Made by a program: the position numbers and the translations under genes
Shown: positions 24,785 through 32,810 of the stretch, in pieces
How positions within the stretch are numbered: position 1 is the first letter of the stretch
How the letters are laid out: each line of letters starts with the position of its first letter
NCBI RefSeq assembly: GCF_001429065.1
Contig: NZ_LMIB01000015.1
Coordinates: forward strand, 86,905 to 150,904
Reading direction: 5' to 3'
From: Sphingomonas sp. Root710
Lineage (GTDB): Bacteria; Pseudomonadota; Alphaproteobacteria; Sphingomonadales; Sphingomonadaceae
Length of the DNA stretch: 64,000 nucleotides
Notes under the pieces: generated by a model
The model's input: only the letters and a program-made list of their open reading frames with translations
Told to the model about the DNA's origin: nothing
Database searches by the model: none

Positions 24785-25207
24785 ATGGCCCGCACCGGCA
24801 GTTGCGCAAACCATATGGCGCGAATGAAGGCGCTGGTCCCGCTCGGATGCACGCTGTCGGCGGCGATGTTGCTGGTGGCCTGCGCCACGATCGCCCGGCC
24901 CCCCGCGCCGCTCTCCGCCCGCGACCTGACCGACCGGCGTTGCGGCGGCTGTCATGCGATCGGCCTCGACGGGGCCAGCCCGCATCCCGACGCTCCACCG
25001 CTGCGGGATCTGTTCCGGCGCTATCCGATATACGCCTTGCCGGGAGCTCTGCTGCAAGGCGTCGAGATCGGGCATCGCGACATGCCGCGCTTCATCCTGG
25101 AGCCTGACGAGACCGCAGCGATCATGTCCTATCTCGACAGCATCAATCCCTGCGCCCGGCCATCGTCGGATGACGCGGCGATGGAGCGTTGTTTCGGCCC
25201 AGACTGA
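24785..25207 (+). CDS. Monohaem cytochrome c lipoprotein
   Basis: About 140 residues. A hydrophobic leader ends at VACATI (lipobox Cys near residue 37). A single haem site CGGCH follows in RRCGGCHAIGLDG, and the distal Met is probably in RDMPRFILEP. The C-terminus holds two further Cys (NPCARP, ERCFGPD). Starts 4 nt after the oxidoreductase gene; ATG 24785 is used, but 24815 or 24824 are possible. The electron partner is unknown. Confidence 0.85.
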   Translation: MARTGSCANHMARMKALVPLGCTLSAAMLLVACATIARPPAPLSARDLTDRRCGGCHAIGLDGASPHPDAPPLRDLFRRYPIYALPGALLQGVEIGHRDMPRFILEPDETAAIMSYLDSINPCARPSSDDAAMERCFGPD

Positions 25208-25211
25208 CGCG

Positions 25212-26789
25212 TCAGCCGTGGCGTCGGGGCCGCTCCCGCTTGTCCTGATAGGCGGTCAGCACCCGCCACATCTCCGCTATGGCGCGGCGGCGATCGGCCG
25301 GCTTGGTGATCGCTTCGAGCTCGTGCTTCAGCCGCAGCGAGAAATCGGCATAGTCGTTCTGCCAGTCGTGCTCGACCGCGCCCTGCAGGACCGGATCGCC
25401 CGTTTTCGTCCGCTGTGCCGGCTTGCCCGCCGCAAGGTGGTAGCGCTCGCCGATCGACGGGCAGCGTATGTCGGCCTTGCCCGCACAGGCGAGCGCCAGC
25501 GACGCGATCGCCTCGGCCTCGCCATGGTTGAGGAACAGGCTCCCGGCGATCGGCCGCCGCGCCTCGATCCAGCTGAGCAGATCGTTACGATCGGCATGCG
25601 CCGAATAGGTGTCGATCGAGCGGATCTGCGCGCGGACGGCGACGTCATGGCCCGAAATGCGGACCCGGTTGGCGCCTTCCGAGATCAGCCGGCCGAGCGT
25701 CCCGCGCGCCTGATAGCCGACGAACAAGATTGTCGAATCCGGGCGCGCGAGATTGTGGATCAGATGATGGCGGACGCGCCCGCCCTCGCACATGCCCGAT
25801 CCGGCGAGGATGATCGCGCCCGACATCGCATTCAGCCGCATCGATTCGGCGCTGGTCTCGGTGAAGTGGAACGCGCTGTGCGAAAAGACCGCGCCATCGT
25901 CGGTGCCGTCGATGCCATTGCTGGCGAAGACCGAGGTGACGCGCGTGGCGAGCGGGGAATCGATGAACACCGCCTGGGGCGCGAGTTCGCCGGTATCGAA
26001 CAGGGTCGCCATGTCAAGCAGCAGCTCCTGGGTACGCTCCACCGCGAACACCGGGATGATCAGGTTGCCGCCCGCGGCCCGCGCAGCTTCGATCACCGCC
26101 TTCAGCTCCTGCCGGCGCTGCAAGAGATCGGCCGGCGGCCGGACGCGGTCGCCATAGGTAGATTCGCAGATGACATGGTCGACGCCCGCGGGCCCGCGCG
26201 GCGCGGCCTCCAGCGAAGCGATCTTGCCGCCGAGATCCCCGGAGAACAGCAGGGACACGCCCCCGGCCTCCACCTCGATCGACGCCGCGCCGAGGATATG
26301 TCCTGCGTCCCAGAAGCGGGCCCGGACGCCGTCGCACGGTTCGAACCATTGCTCCAGGCCGGTCGTCCGCACGAGGTCCATCACCCGCTCGGCGTCGAGC
26401 GGGGTGTAGAGCGGGTCGTGGCGACGGCCATCGGCGCGGTCCCTGCGGAGATTGTGGTGGCGTGCGTCGCTCACCTGGATGCGCGCCGCGTCGGCCAGCA
26501 TATAGCCGATCAGGTCGCGGGTCGGCGTCGTCATCCAGATCGGACCGGCATAGCCTTCGGCGGCAAGCCGCGGGAGCAGCCCGCTATGATCGATATGGGC
26601 GTGGCTGAGGATCACCGCATCGATCGACCGCACGTCGAAGCCGAAGGGCTGATGGTTGAGATGCTCCAGGCTGCGCGGCCCCTGGAACAGCCCGCAATCG
26701 ATGAGCAGGCAGCTCTTCCCGGCGATGACCTCGGTGCAAGACCCGGTCACGGTCTGGGCTGCGCCATGGAACTGGATATCGAGCGACAT
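25212..26789 (-). CDS. MBL-fold metallo-hydrolase with beta-CASP domain (RNA exonuclease-like)
   Basis: 525 residues. The metal motif HAHIDH spans residues 63-68, with further ligands in DAGHILGAASIEV and SGDLG. The beta-CASP and RMMBL parts follow (STYGDR, GSGMCEGGRVRHHL, SAHADRNDL, LNHGE). It is related to CPSF73/RNase J-like nucleases. Bacterial members of this length are common next to universal stress proteins in low-oxygen gene sets. Its RNA target is unknown. A weak FixJ-like box lies 50 bp upstream. Confidence 0.9.
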   Translation of the reverse strand: MSLDIQFHGAAQTVTGSCTEVIAGKSCLLIDCGLFQGPRSLEHLNHQPFGFDVRSIDAVILSHAHIDHSGLLPRLAAEGYAGPIWMTTPTRDLIGYMLADAARIQVSDARHHNLRRDRADGRRHDPLYTPLDAERVMDLVRTTGLEQWFEPCDGVRARFWDAGHILGAASIEVEAGGVSLLFSGDLGGKIASLEAAPRGPAGVDHVICESTYGDRVRPPADLLQRRQELKAVIEAARAAGGNLIIPVFAVERTQELLLDMATLFDTGELAPQAVFIDSPLATRVTSVFASNGIDGTDDGAVFSHSAFHFTETSAESMRLNAMSGAIILAGSGMCEGGRVRHHLIHNLARPDSTILFVGYQARGTLGRLISEGANRVRISGHDVAVRAQIRSIDTYSAHADRNDLLSWIEARRPIAGSLFLNHGEAEAIASLALACAGKADIRCPSIGERYHLAAGKPAQRTKTGDPVLQGAVEHDWQNDYADFSLRLKHELEAITKPADRRRAIAEMWRVLTAYQDKRERPRRHG

Positions 26790-26838
26790 GAACCTCTCCT
26801 TCGAAAGGCCCTCGTGCCCGATCGCCAGCGTGACTCGA

Positions 26839-26855
26839 ATAGGGGATTATCCCAA
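26839..26855 (+). promoter_or_regulatory. Weak FixJ-like box between divergent genes
   Basis: ATAGGGGATTATCCCAA matches 13 of 17 positions of the local consensus. It is 50 bp from the MBL gene start and 81 bp from the HdeD-like gene start. Confidence 0.35.
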
Positions 26856-26935
26856 GGCGAGGGCGTCCGTATTTTCACCAATGGCGGCCATGCCGGCGGG
26901 TGGAGGAAGGTGGGGGCCAGTAGAGGGAGGCCAGG

Positions 26936-27487
26936 ATGCTTGAACCACATGATGCCTATGGCGAACAGTCAACGCTGCGCGAGCGGTCGATCTCGGTCGG
27001 CGGCGCGCTGTGTCTGTTGGGGGTGGCGAGCTGCGTCACCCTGTTCCTGATCGACCGGCTCACCACCTTCGAGATCAGCATGGCCATGCTGGCTGCGGGC
27101 ATACTTCAGGTCAGCCATGCCTGTGCCGCGCGGCGGCGGGGTTGGCCCTTGTTCACCGTCGCCGCCTCGATCGTCTATGTCTGCGCTGCGCTCGCGCTGC
27201 TCTTCCAGCCGCTCATCGACAAGCAATGGATTACCCTGCTGCTCGTCGGATCGCTAGCCATGGCCGGGATCAGCCGCCTGGCCACCGCCGCGCGGCTCGG
27301 CGCGGCACTACGGGGCTGGGAGGCGCTTTCCGGGATCACGACGCTCGGCGTCGCCGCGATCATAGCGGCGGGCCTGCCGGGCATATCCTTATGGCCGCTG
27401 GCTTTCGCCATCGCGCTCGATCTGATCGTCGAAGGCGCGGCGCTGGCCAATATCGGCTGGGCGATACCCGCGACCGGCAAGCGCTAG
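26936..27487 (+). CDS. HdeD-like (DUF308) membrane protein
   Basis: 183 residues with six predicted membrane helices arranged as the repeated two-helix units of the HdeD/DUF308 family. The family is linked to acid and stress resistance, but its mechanism is unknown. Good ribosome site (GGGAGGCCAGG) before ATG 26936. Confidence 0.75.
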   Translation: MLEPHDAYGEQSTLRERSISVGGALCLLGVASCVTLFLIDRLTTFEISMAMLAAGILQVSHACAARRRGWPLFTVAASIVYVCAALALLFQPLIDKQWITLLLVGSLAMAGISRLATAARLGAALRGWEALSGITTLGVAAIIAAGLPGISLWPLAFAIALDLIVEGAALANIGWAIPATGKR

Positions 27488-27521
27488 CACCGCGGCACCG
27501 GCGCCGGCGTGGTGGCAACCT

Positions 27522-28049
27522 TCAGAACCGCGCCTCCAGGATGATGATCGAGGGGTCCCCCGAATCGATGGCCTTGAACCCCATCTCGCGCTCCAGCTCG
27601 ACTGCGTAATGATTTTCGCGGCTCTCAATGCATTGAAGCCGCTTCACGCCGCGCCGCTGCGCCTCATGAGCGACATGCTCCAGCAGGGTCCAGCCGATAC
27701 CGCGTCCCTTGACGTCGGCGCGCATCGAAATGGCCACCTCCCCAACGTCCATCGCTGGAGCACAGGCCAGCATGGCGGTGGCGACCAGGCGATCGTCATT
27801 GTCGAACGCCAGGAAGCTCTCGGTCTGCCAATGGTCGACGCGGACGAGCTGCGCCAGCTTGTCATGGCCGACATGGTCGAGGGCGGACAGGAAGCGAAAG
27901 CGCAGATCCTCGGGCGATACCGCGGCGAAGAAATGCTCGAGCAGCGCCTCATCGGTCGGTTCGGCCGCGCGCACGGCGAGTTCGAAGCCGGTACGGGTCT
28001 TGAGGGTGACGGTGGGTGAGGGCGGGGCAACCAGCATGGCATTTTCCAT
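27522..28049 (-). CDS. GNAT family N-acetyltransferase
   Basis: 175 residues. The acetyl-CoA loop is in MRADVKGRGIGWTLLEHVA, preceded by the usual beta-4 strand (VGEVAISM). This resembles the GNAT domain found fused to acyl-CoA synthetase-like proteins and stand-alone in hypoxia clusters. Acceptor unknown. The start could be ATG 28049 or 28037. A partial FixJ-like box lies 48 bp upstream. Confidence 0.85.
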   Translation of the reverse strand: MENAMLVAPPSPTVTLKTRTGFELAVRAAEPTDEALLEHFFAAVSPEDLRFRFLSALDHVGHDKLAQLVRVDHWQTESFLAFDNDDRLVATAMLACAPAMDVGEVAISMRADVKGRGIGWTLLEHVAHEAQRRGVKRLQCIESRENHYAVELEREMGFKAIDSGDPSIIILEARF

Positions 28050-28096
28050 CCGAAAAAGGTCTGCCGTCCGGATATGGCGTCACGGCGCGCCGCTAT

Positions 28097-28113
28097 ATTG
28101 GTAGAGTCCCTTA
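28097..28113 (+). promoter_or_regulatory. Partial FixJ-like box (GNAT gene)
   Basis: ATTGGTAGAGTCCCTTA keeps the GTAG and TCCC cores but is one base shorter between them than the other sites. 48 bp upstream of the GNAT start. Confidence 0.35.
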
Positions 28114-28165
28114 CCCCTGCCCCTTCGCTCTCCCGAACGATCCTCCCGATGGCGGATTCGTTCGC

Positions 28166-28561
28166 TCATTCGGTGGTGCGGCCGTCGAAATGCTCATGCT
28201 GTGCTTCGGCATCCCGCTTCGAAGGGTGTACCGTCGCATCGACATGCTCGGGCGGGCCATAGATCGTATAGAGCCGCAACGGCCCGGCGCCCGTGGCCCT
28301 GACATTGTGCTGCGCGCCCTGCGGAACGACGATGCCGTCGTCCGCCTTCACATTGTTGCACAGGCCATCGATCCAGACCTCGCCCTCACCGTCCTCGATC
28401 CGAAAGAACTGGTCGCGATCGGAATGGACTTCCTCGCCGATCTCCTCGCCCGCCGGGATCGTCATCAACACGAGTTGCAAATTGTGGCCGGTGTAAAGCA
28501 CGCGGCGGAAGTCGTCGTTTTCCAAGGTGAGGCGCTCGATATTTTCCACGAAACCCTTCAT
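28166..28561 (-). CDS. Cupin-domain protein
   Basis: 131 residues. A small single-domain cupin with motif 1 in GEEVHSDRDQFFRIEDGEGE and motif 2 in VPQGAQHNVRATG. The metal ligands (His, Asp/Gln, Glu, His) are largely in place. Members with this N-terminus (KGFVENIERLTLEN) are often called mannose-6-phosphate isomerase-like, but the activity is unproven. ATG 28561 has AGGAG at good distance; ATG 28570 is too close. It follows the DksA-like gene in the same direction. Confidence 0.82.
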   Translation of the reverse strand: MKGFVENIERLTLENDDFRRVLYTGHNLQLVLMTIPAGEEIGEEVHSDRDQFFRIEDGEGEVWIDGLCNNVKADDGIVVPQGAQHNVRATGAGPLRLYTIYGPPEHVDATVHPSKRDAEAQHEHFDGRTTE

Positions 28562-28608
28562 GATGTTCATTCTCCTGCGGACGGCCGGCGTGAGGGGACA
28601 ATGCTCTG

Positions 28609-28941
28609 TCAGGACGATGCGTTGCTCTGCGCGCATTCGATGCACAGCGCCGCCGCCGGCTGGGCTTCGAGGCGCGCCGCGCCGATCTCCGCGCCGCAGC
28701 CGGCACATAGGCCATAGTCATCCGTTTCGAGCCGCAGCAGCGCCCGCTGGATCGCGGCGATCTCCTCGCCCAGCATAGCGTCGACCGCGCTCAGGGCCTC
28801 GTCGTCCTCCAGATCGATCGCCTGCTCGGCGCTGTCCTGCTCGAGCGGATGCTGGAGATCCCGCTCGATCGCTTCGCTCCGCGCCTGGAGCTCGATGAGC
28901 CGCGACCGGAGTAGTGTCGCGATATCGTCATGGTCGCGCAT
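28609..28941 (-). CDS. TraR/DksA-family zinc-finger protein
   Basis: 110 residues. An N-terminal coiled coil (residues about 5-70, rich in Glu and Arg) precedes a four-cysteine zinc finger CAGC...CIEC. This is the DksA/TraR layout, which binds the RNA polymerase secondary channel. The acidic coiled-coil tip is less conserved than in DksA proper. May tune transcription in low oxygen or starvation. Confidence 0.87.
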   Translation of the reverse strand: MRDHDDIATLLRSRLIELQARSEAIERDLQHPLEQDSAEQAIDLEDDEALSAVDAMLGEEIAAIQRALLRLETDDYGLCAGCGAEIGAARLEAQPAAALCIECAQSNASS

Positions 28942-29002
28942 GTCCTGTGGTCCTCCCGCTAATGATGCGGGAAGCGATAGGGCGGGCCGGACCGGCTCCC
29001 TA

Positions 29003-29019
29003 TGGGGAAGAATACGGAT
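29003..29019 (-). promoter_or_regulatory. FixJ-like box between dksA-like and alcohol dehydrogenase genes
   Basis: Minus-strand ATCCGTATTCTTCCCCA, 15 of 17 to the local consensus. 62 bp from the DksA-like gene start and 227 bp from the dehydrogenase start. Confidence 0.45.
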
Positions 29020-29154
29020 GGGGAACGAGGAGCCCTGTTCCGCTTGCCCTTGCTGGTCGCACGCCCGCCACCCGGAGCGATTTCCAGGCAGATGGAAATA
29101 TCGGCCGGCTCGGACATCGCGTCCGCCTTTTTCGAGCCTCCGAGCCGTCGCGTG

Positions 29155-29171
29155 TCGGGGAATCTACGAAT
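29155..29171 (-). promoter_or_regulatory. FixJ-like box (alcohol dehydrogenase operon)
   Basis: Minus-strand ATTCGTAGATTCCCCGA, 15 of 17 to the local consensus, 75 bp upstream of ATG 29246. The rest of the 300-bp gap 28942-29245 holds this box, the one at 29003, and a GGAG ribosome site. Confidence 0.5.
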
Positions 29172-29245
29172 GTTCGCCGCCGGGGCCGCGGGCCATCACG
29201 CCGCCATTCGGCCTCAGGGCCATCTGACATCGATGGAGCAGCGCG

Positions 29246-30283
29246 ATGAAGGCGCTCGTTTATCACGGCCCTGGGCTGAAGAGCCTCGACGACCACGCCA
29301 GGCCAGACATCACGGCGCCCGGCGACGCCATCGTCAGGATCACGCATACCACGATCTGCGGGACCGACCTCCATATCCTCAAGGGAGACGTGCCGACCTG
29401 CACGCCCGGACGCATCCTCGGCCATGAGGGCGTCGGCATCGTCGAGAGCGTCGGGGCCGGCGTATCTTCCTTCCGTCCCGGAGATCATGTGCTGATCTCG
29501 TGTATCTCCTCCTGCGGCCGCTGCGAAGCGTGCCGGCGCGGCATGTATTCCCATTGCGAGACCGGCGGATGGATTCTGGGCAATGTGATCGACGGGACCC
29601 AGGCCGAATATGTCCGGATCCCGCATGCCGACACCAGCCTGTACCGCATACCCGCCGGCGCCGACGAGGAAGCGCTCGTCATGCTGAGCGACATTCTGCC
29701 CACCGGGTTCGAATGCGGCGTGCTCAACGGCAAGGTGGAGCCCGGCGCCAGCGTGGCGATCGTCGGGTCGGGCCCGATCGGCCTGGCCGCGCTGCTCACC
29801 GCCCAATTTTATTCCCCGGCGCGGATCGTCATGATCGACATCGACGATAATCGCCTCGACGTCGCGGCACGGTTCGGCGCGACCGACATCGTCAACAGCG
29901 GCCGGGAGGATGCCGCCGCCGCGGTGCGCGCGCTCACCGATGGACGCGGCGTCGATACCGCGATCGAGGCGGTCGGCATCCCGGCGACCTTCGAGCTTTG
30001 CCAGGACCTCGTCGCGGCGGGCGGCATCATCGCCAATGTCGGCGTGCACGGCCACAAGGCGGACCTGCACCTCGAACGGCTCTGGTCGCAAAACATCGCC
30101 ATCACGACGCGGCTGGTGGATACCGCTACCACGCCGATGCTGCTGAAGACGGTCATGGCCGGCAAGGTCGATCCCCAGCGGCTGATCACCCACCGCTTCT
30201 CGCTCGCCGCGATCTTCGAGGCATATGATATCTTCAGCCGCGCCGCCGAAACCAACGCGCTCAAGGTTCTCATCACGCCATGA
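29246..30283 (+). CDS. Zinc-dependent alcohol dehydrogenase
   Basis: 345-residue medium-chain dehydrogenase. Catalytic zinc ligands are Cys in TTICGTDLH and His-Glu in LGHEGVG. The structural zinc site is the four-cysteine loop CGRCEACRRGMYSHC. The NAD-binding fold starts AIVGSGPIGLAALL. It probably reoxidises NADH by reducing an aldehyde or ketone when oxygen is short. It overlaps the next gene by ATGA and begins the dehydrogenase-membrane protein-USP unit. Confidence 0.92.
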   Translation: MKALVYHGPGLKSLDDHARPDITAPGDAIVRITHTTICGTDLHILKGDVPTCTPGRILGHEGVGIVESVGAGVSSFRPGDHVLISCISSCGRCEACRRGMYSHCETGGWILGNVIDGTQAEYVRIPHADTSLYRIPAGADEEALVMLSDILPTGFECGVLNGKVEPGASVAIVGSGPIGLAALLTAQFYSPARIVMIDIDDNRLDVAARFGATDIVNSGREDAAAAVRALTDGRGVDTAIEAVGIPATFELCQDLVAAGGIIANVGVHGHKADLHLERLWSQNIAITTRLVDTATTPMLLKTVMAGKVDPQRLITHRFSLAAIFEAYDIFSRAAETNALKVLITP

Positions 30284-30957
30284 CCCAACGCCTCGAAGCG
30301 CTGGCGGCGGAAATCGTCCGGCTGCAGGGCGAGCTCGATCGCGAGATCGAGCAGCGGCGCAAGGCCCTGGGCTGGTCGCTCAAGGGGCGCTTCACCGCTT
30401 TCGAGCAAGGACTGGTCGCGGAGCAGCGCAAGCTCCGCACGGGTCTGGCTTCCTATCTCCGCCGCTCCTCGGCCGGCGCGATACTGACCGCGCCGCTGAT
30501 CTATTCGATGATCGTCCCGCTCATCCTGATCGACCTGTGGACGAGCCTCTATCAGGCCGTCTGTTTCCGGGCCTATGGTATCGTCCGCGTCCGGCGGTCG
30601 GACTTCATCGCTCTCGATCGCGGCGGGCTCGCCTATCTTAACGGCATCGAGGCGCTCAACTGCCTCTATTGCAGTTATGGCAACGGCGTCATCGCCTATG
30701 TCCGCGAGGTATCGAGCCGCACCGAGCAATATTGGTGCCCGATCAAGCATGCGGTGCGGATCAGCGCGCCCCACGATCGGTATCGCGCCTTCCTCGAATA
30801 TGGCGATGCGGAAGGCTATCGCTCCCGGCTCGATGCTTTCCGCGCCGCGCTCCGCGACGATTCCGGTCAGGATCCCGGCGAGCCCTCGGCGCCCGGCGTC
30901 ACGATGGCACCGGCATCCGTATCATCACGCATTTCTGGCGAACCAGGCGCCCCCTAG
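30280..30957 (+). CDS. Conserved membrane protein with Cys motifs, unknown function
   Basis: 225 residues. An N-terminal coiled coil (about 1-60) and a hydrophobic hairpin (about 68-92) precede a conserved-looking block with LNCLYCSYGNGVIAYVREV and RTEQYWCPIKHA. Three close cysteines (C-x-x-C and W-C-P) plus His suggest a metal site. I recall similar proteins beside universal stress and dehydrogenase genes in other proteobacterial low-oxygen clusters, but no function. The C-terminal 40 residues are low-complexity. Confidence 0.7.
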   Translation: MTQRLEALAAEIVRLQGELDREIEQRRKALGWSLKGRFTAFEQGLVAEQRKLRTGLASYLRRSSAGAILTAPLIYSMIVPLILIDLWTSLYQAVCFRAYGIVRVRRSDFIALDRGGLAYLNGIEALNCLYCSYGNGVIAYVREVSSRTEQYWCPIKHAVRISAPHDRYRAFLEYGDAEGYRSRLDAFRAALRDDSGQDPGEPSAPGVTMAPASVSSRISGEPGAP

Positions 30958-30985
30958 CCTGCGTGCGACCATGATGGAGGTAGCG

Positions 30986-31783
30986 ATGAAGAATATCTTG
31001 TTGCTCGTTCACGACGATGCCGGCCAGGAAGCCCGGCTCCAGGCAGCGCTTGATCTCACCCGCGCGCTCGACGGCCATATGCACTGCATCGATGTGGTCG
31101 CGATGCCGGCCATCGTCGGCGACTATTACAGCGGCGCGGCCGATGCGATGCTGCTCGCCGATGAGCGCGACCGCGAGAGCGCGAACAAGGAAGCTCTGAC
31201 CGCCCGGCTGGCACATGAGGACGTCCGATGGACCTGGTCCGACACGACCGGGGCCATCGCGGAAAGCATCGTCGCGGCCGCGACCATGGCGGACATCATC
31301 GTGCTCAACCGCCAACTGGACACTTTCCCCTATCCGGACATGCACGACATCGCGAGCCAGGTCGTCATGCGCACGCGCAAACCGGTGCTGGCGGTGCCCG
31401 ACACCCTCGACCGGCTGAAACTCGATCGCGCGCTGATCGCGTGGGACGGTCGGGCCTCGTCGGTGGCGGCGATGCGCGCTTGCGTACCGCTGCTCGCGCT
31501 GGCCAGCGAGGTGGAGATATTCACGGCGGGCGATGGCGGCGGGGACGCCGAGCCGGCCGAGGCCGCCGAATATCTTTCGCGCCACGCCATTCATGCCACG
31601 ATCCGCTCTACTGATGACGGCTTCCATAGCGTCGACCGGCTGATCGCCGAAGAGGCCGCACGCTGGCGCGCGGACTATGTCATCATGGGGGCCTACAGCC
31701 ATGGCCGCCTGATGGAGAGCTTCGGCGGCGTGACCAAACGCATGCTGTCGAACAGCAAGTTGCCCCTGGTGCTCGGCCACTGA
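30986..31783 (+). CDS. Universal stress protein (tandem UspA domains)
   Basis: 265 residues with two UspA-like halves. The second half ends in the nucleotide-loop-like VIMGAYSHGRLMESFGGVTK and LPLVLGH. The first half has lost a clear G-x-x-G loop. GGAGG lies 5-8 nt before ATG 30986. It follows the dehydrogenase and membrane-protein genes in one unit. A paralogue is at 34784-35611. Confidence 0.88.
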   Translation: MKNILLLVHDDAGQEARLQAALDLTRALDGHMHCIDVVAMPAIVGDYYSGAADAMLLADERDRESANKEALTARLAHEDVRWTWSDTTGAIAESIVAAATMADIIVLNRQLDTFPYPDMHDIASQVVMRTRKPVLAVPDTLDRLKLDRALIAWDGRASSVAAMRACVPLLALASEVEIFTAGDGGGDAEPAEAAEYLSRHAIHATIRSTDDGFHSVDRLIAEEAARWRADYVIMGAYSHGRLMESFGGVTKRMLSNSKLPLVLGH

Positions 31784-31805
31784 CGAGACGCCGCGGAGGG
31801 CGGAC

Positions 31806-32810
31806 ATGCAAAGACGGTCCGTCCTGCTCGGGCTTACAATCGGCCTCGGGGTCGTGCTGGCGTGCACGACCCTGTGGTGGTGGCGCGATCGGCCGCTCGC
31901 CGTGCGCCTTGTCACGCCGGGGCGCGGACCGGCGGCCGAACTCGTCTATGCGACCGGCTTCATCGAGCCCGTCGCACCGGTCTCGATCTCATCGCGGCTG
32001 ACCGCGCCGGTGGCCCGCGTGCTGGCCGATGAGGGCGACCGGGTGCACCGGGGAGATCCGCTCCTGATCCTCGACGACCGCGAACTGCGCGGCAGTCTCG
32101 CCGAGATCAAGGCGGAGAGCACGGGGGCGACCCTGGCCGAAGCCCGCGCGACGACGCTCTACCGCCAGGGCTGGGTGACCCGCGCTGCTCTCGACCTCGC
32201 CGTCGCCAATGGCCGCGCGGCGCGCGCCGCCACCGATAGCGCCCGTGCCCGCCTCGACCATGCCGTGATCCGCGCCTCGATCGACGGCATCGTGACCCGG
32301 CGCGACGTCGAGCCTGGCGATCTCGCCACACCCGGCCAGGTCCTGATGACGATCGGCGATCCCTCGCGCGTCCGCATCACCGCCACCGTCGACGAGCGCG
32401 ACATAGGCCGGGTCGCGCCCGGGCAGAGCGCCTGGCTGTCGAACGACAGCTGGGGCGGGCGGCAGCGGCGCGCACGCGTTACGACGATCACGCCCGGCGG
32501 CGATCCCACCCAGCGCGCCTTCCGCGTGCGGCTGTCGCCCGACGGCGGCGCGCTGCCGATCGGCATGACGGTGGAGGTCAACATCGTCACCCGTCAAAGC
32601 GACAACGCCCTGCTGCTGCCCGCAAGCGCGCTCGCCGGATCGATCGCCTGGATATCCGAGGCCGGACGCGCGAGGCCACGCCGGCTGCGTCTCGGCATCG
32701 TCGGATCGGACAAGGTCGAAATCCTCGGCGGGCTCGCCGCCACCGACCGGGTGGTGGACCGTCCCCCCGCCGGCCTTGCCGAGGGACGGCGTCTGCGGGC
32801 GGCGCCATGA
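31806..32810 (+). CDS. HlyD/MacA-like periplasmic adaptor of an ABC exporter
   Basis: 334 residues. N-terminal membrane anchor (about 7-26), biotinyl-lipoyl-like half motifs (ISSRLTAPVARVLADEGDRV and ASIDGIVTRRDVEPGDLATPG), a very short coiled-coil hairpin between them, and a beta-barrel region. It overlaps the permease gene by 4 nt. The short hairpin suggests that it does not reach an outer-membrane channel by itself. Confidence 0.87.
   Translation: MQRRSVLLGLTIGLGVVLACTTLWWWRDRPLAVRLVTPGRGPAAELVYATGFIEPVAPVSISSRLTAPVARVLADEGDRVHRGDPLLILDDRELRGSLAEIKAESTGATLAEARATTLYRQGWVTRAALDLAVANGRAARAATDSARARLDHAVIRASIDGIVTRRDVEPGDLATPGQVLMTIGDPSRVRITATVDERDIGRVAPGQSAWLSNDSWGGRQRRARVTTITPGGDPTQRAFRVRLSPDGGALPIGMTVEVNIVTRQSDNALLLPASALAGSIAWISEAGRARPRRLRLGIVGSDKVEILGGLAATDRVVDRPPAGLAEGRRLRAAP

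Noticed and set aside
24954-27050. 698-codon plus-strand frame opposite the MBL-fold gene
   Set aside because: Shadow of the minus-strand gene, starting inside the cytochrome c gene, with no recognisable domain.
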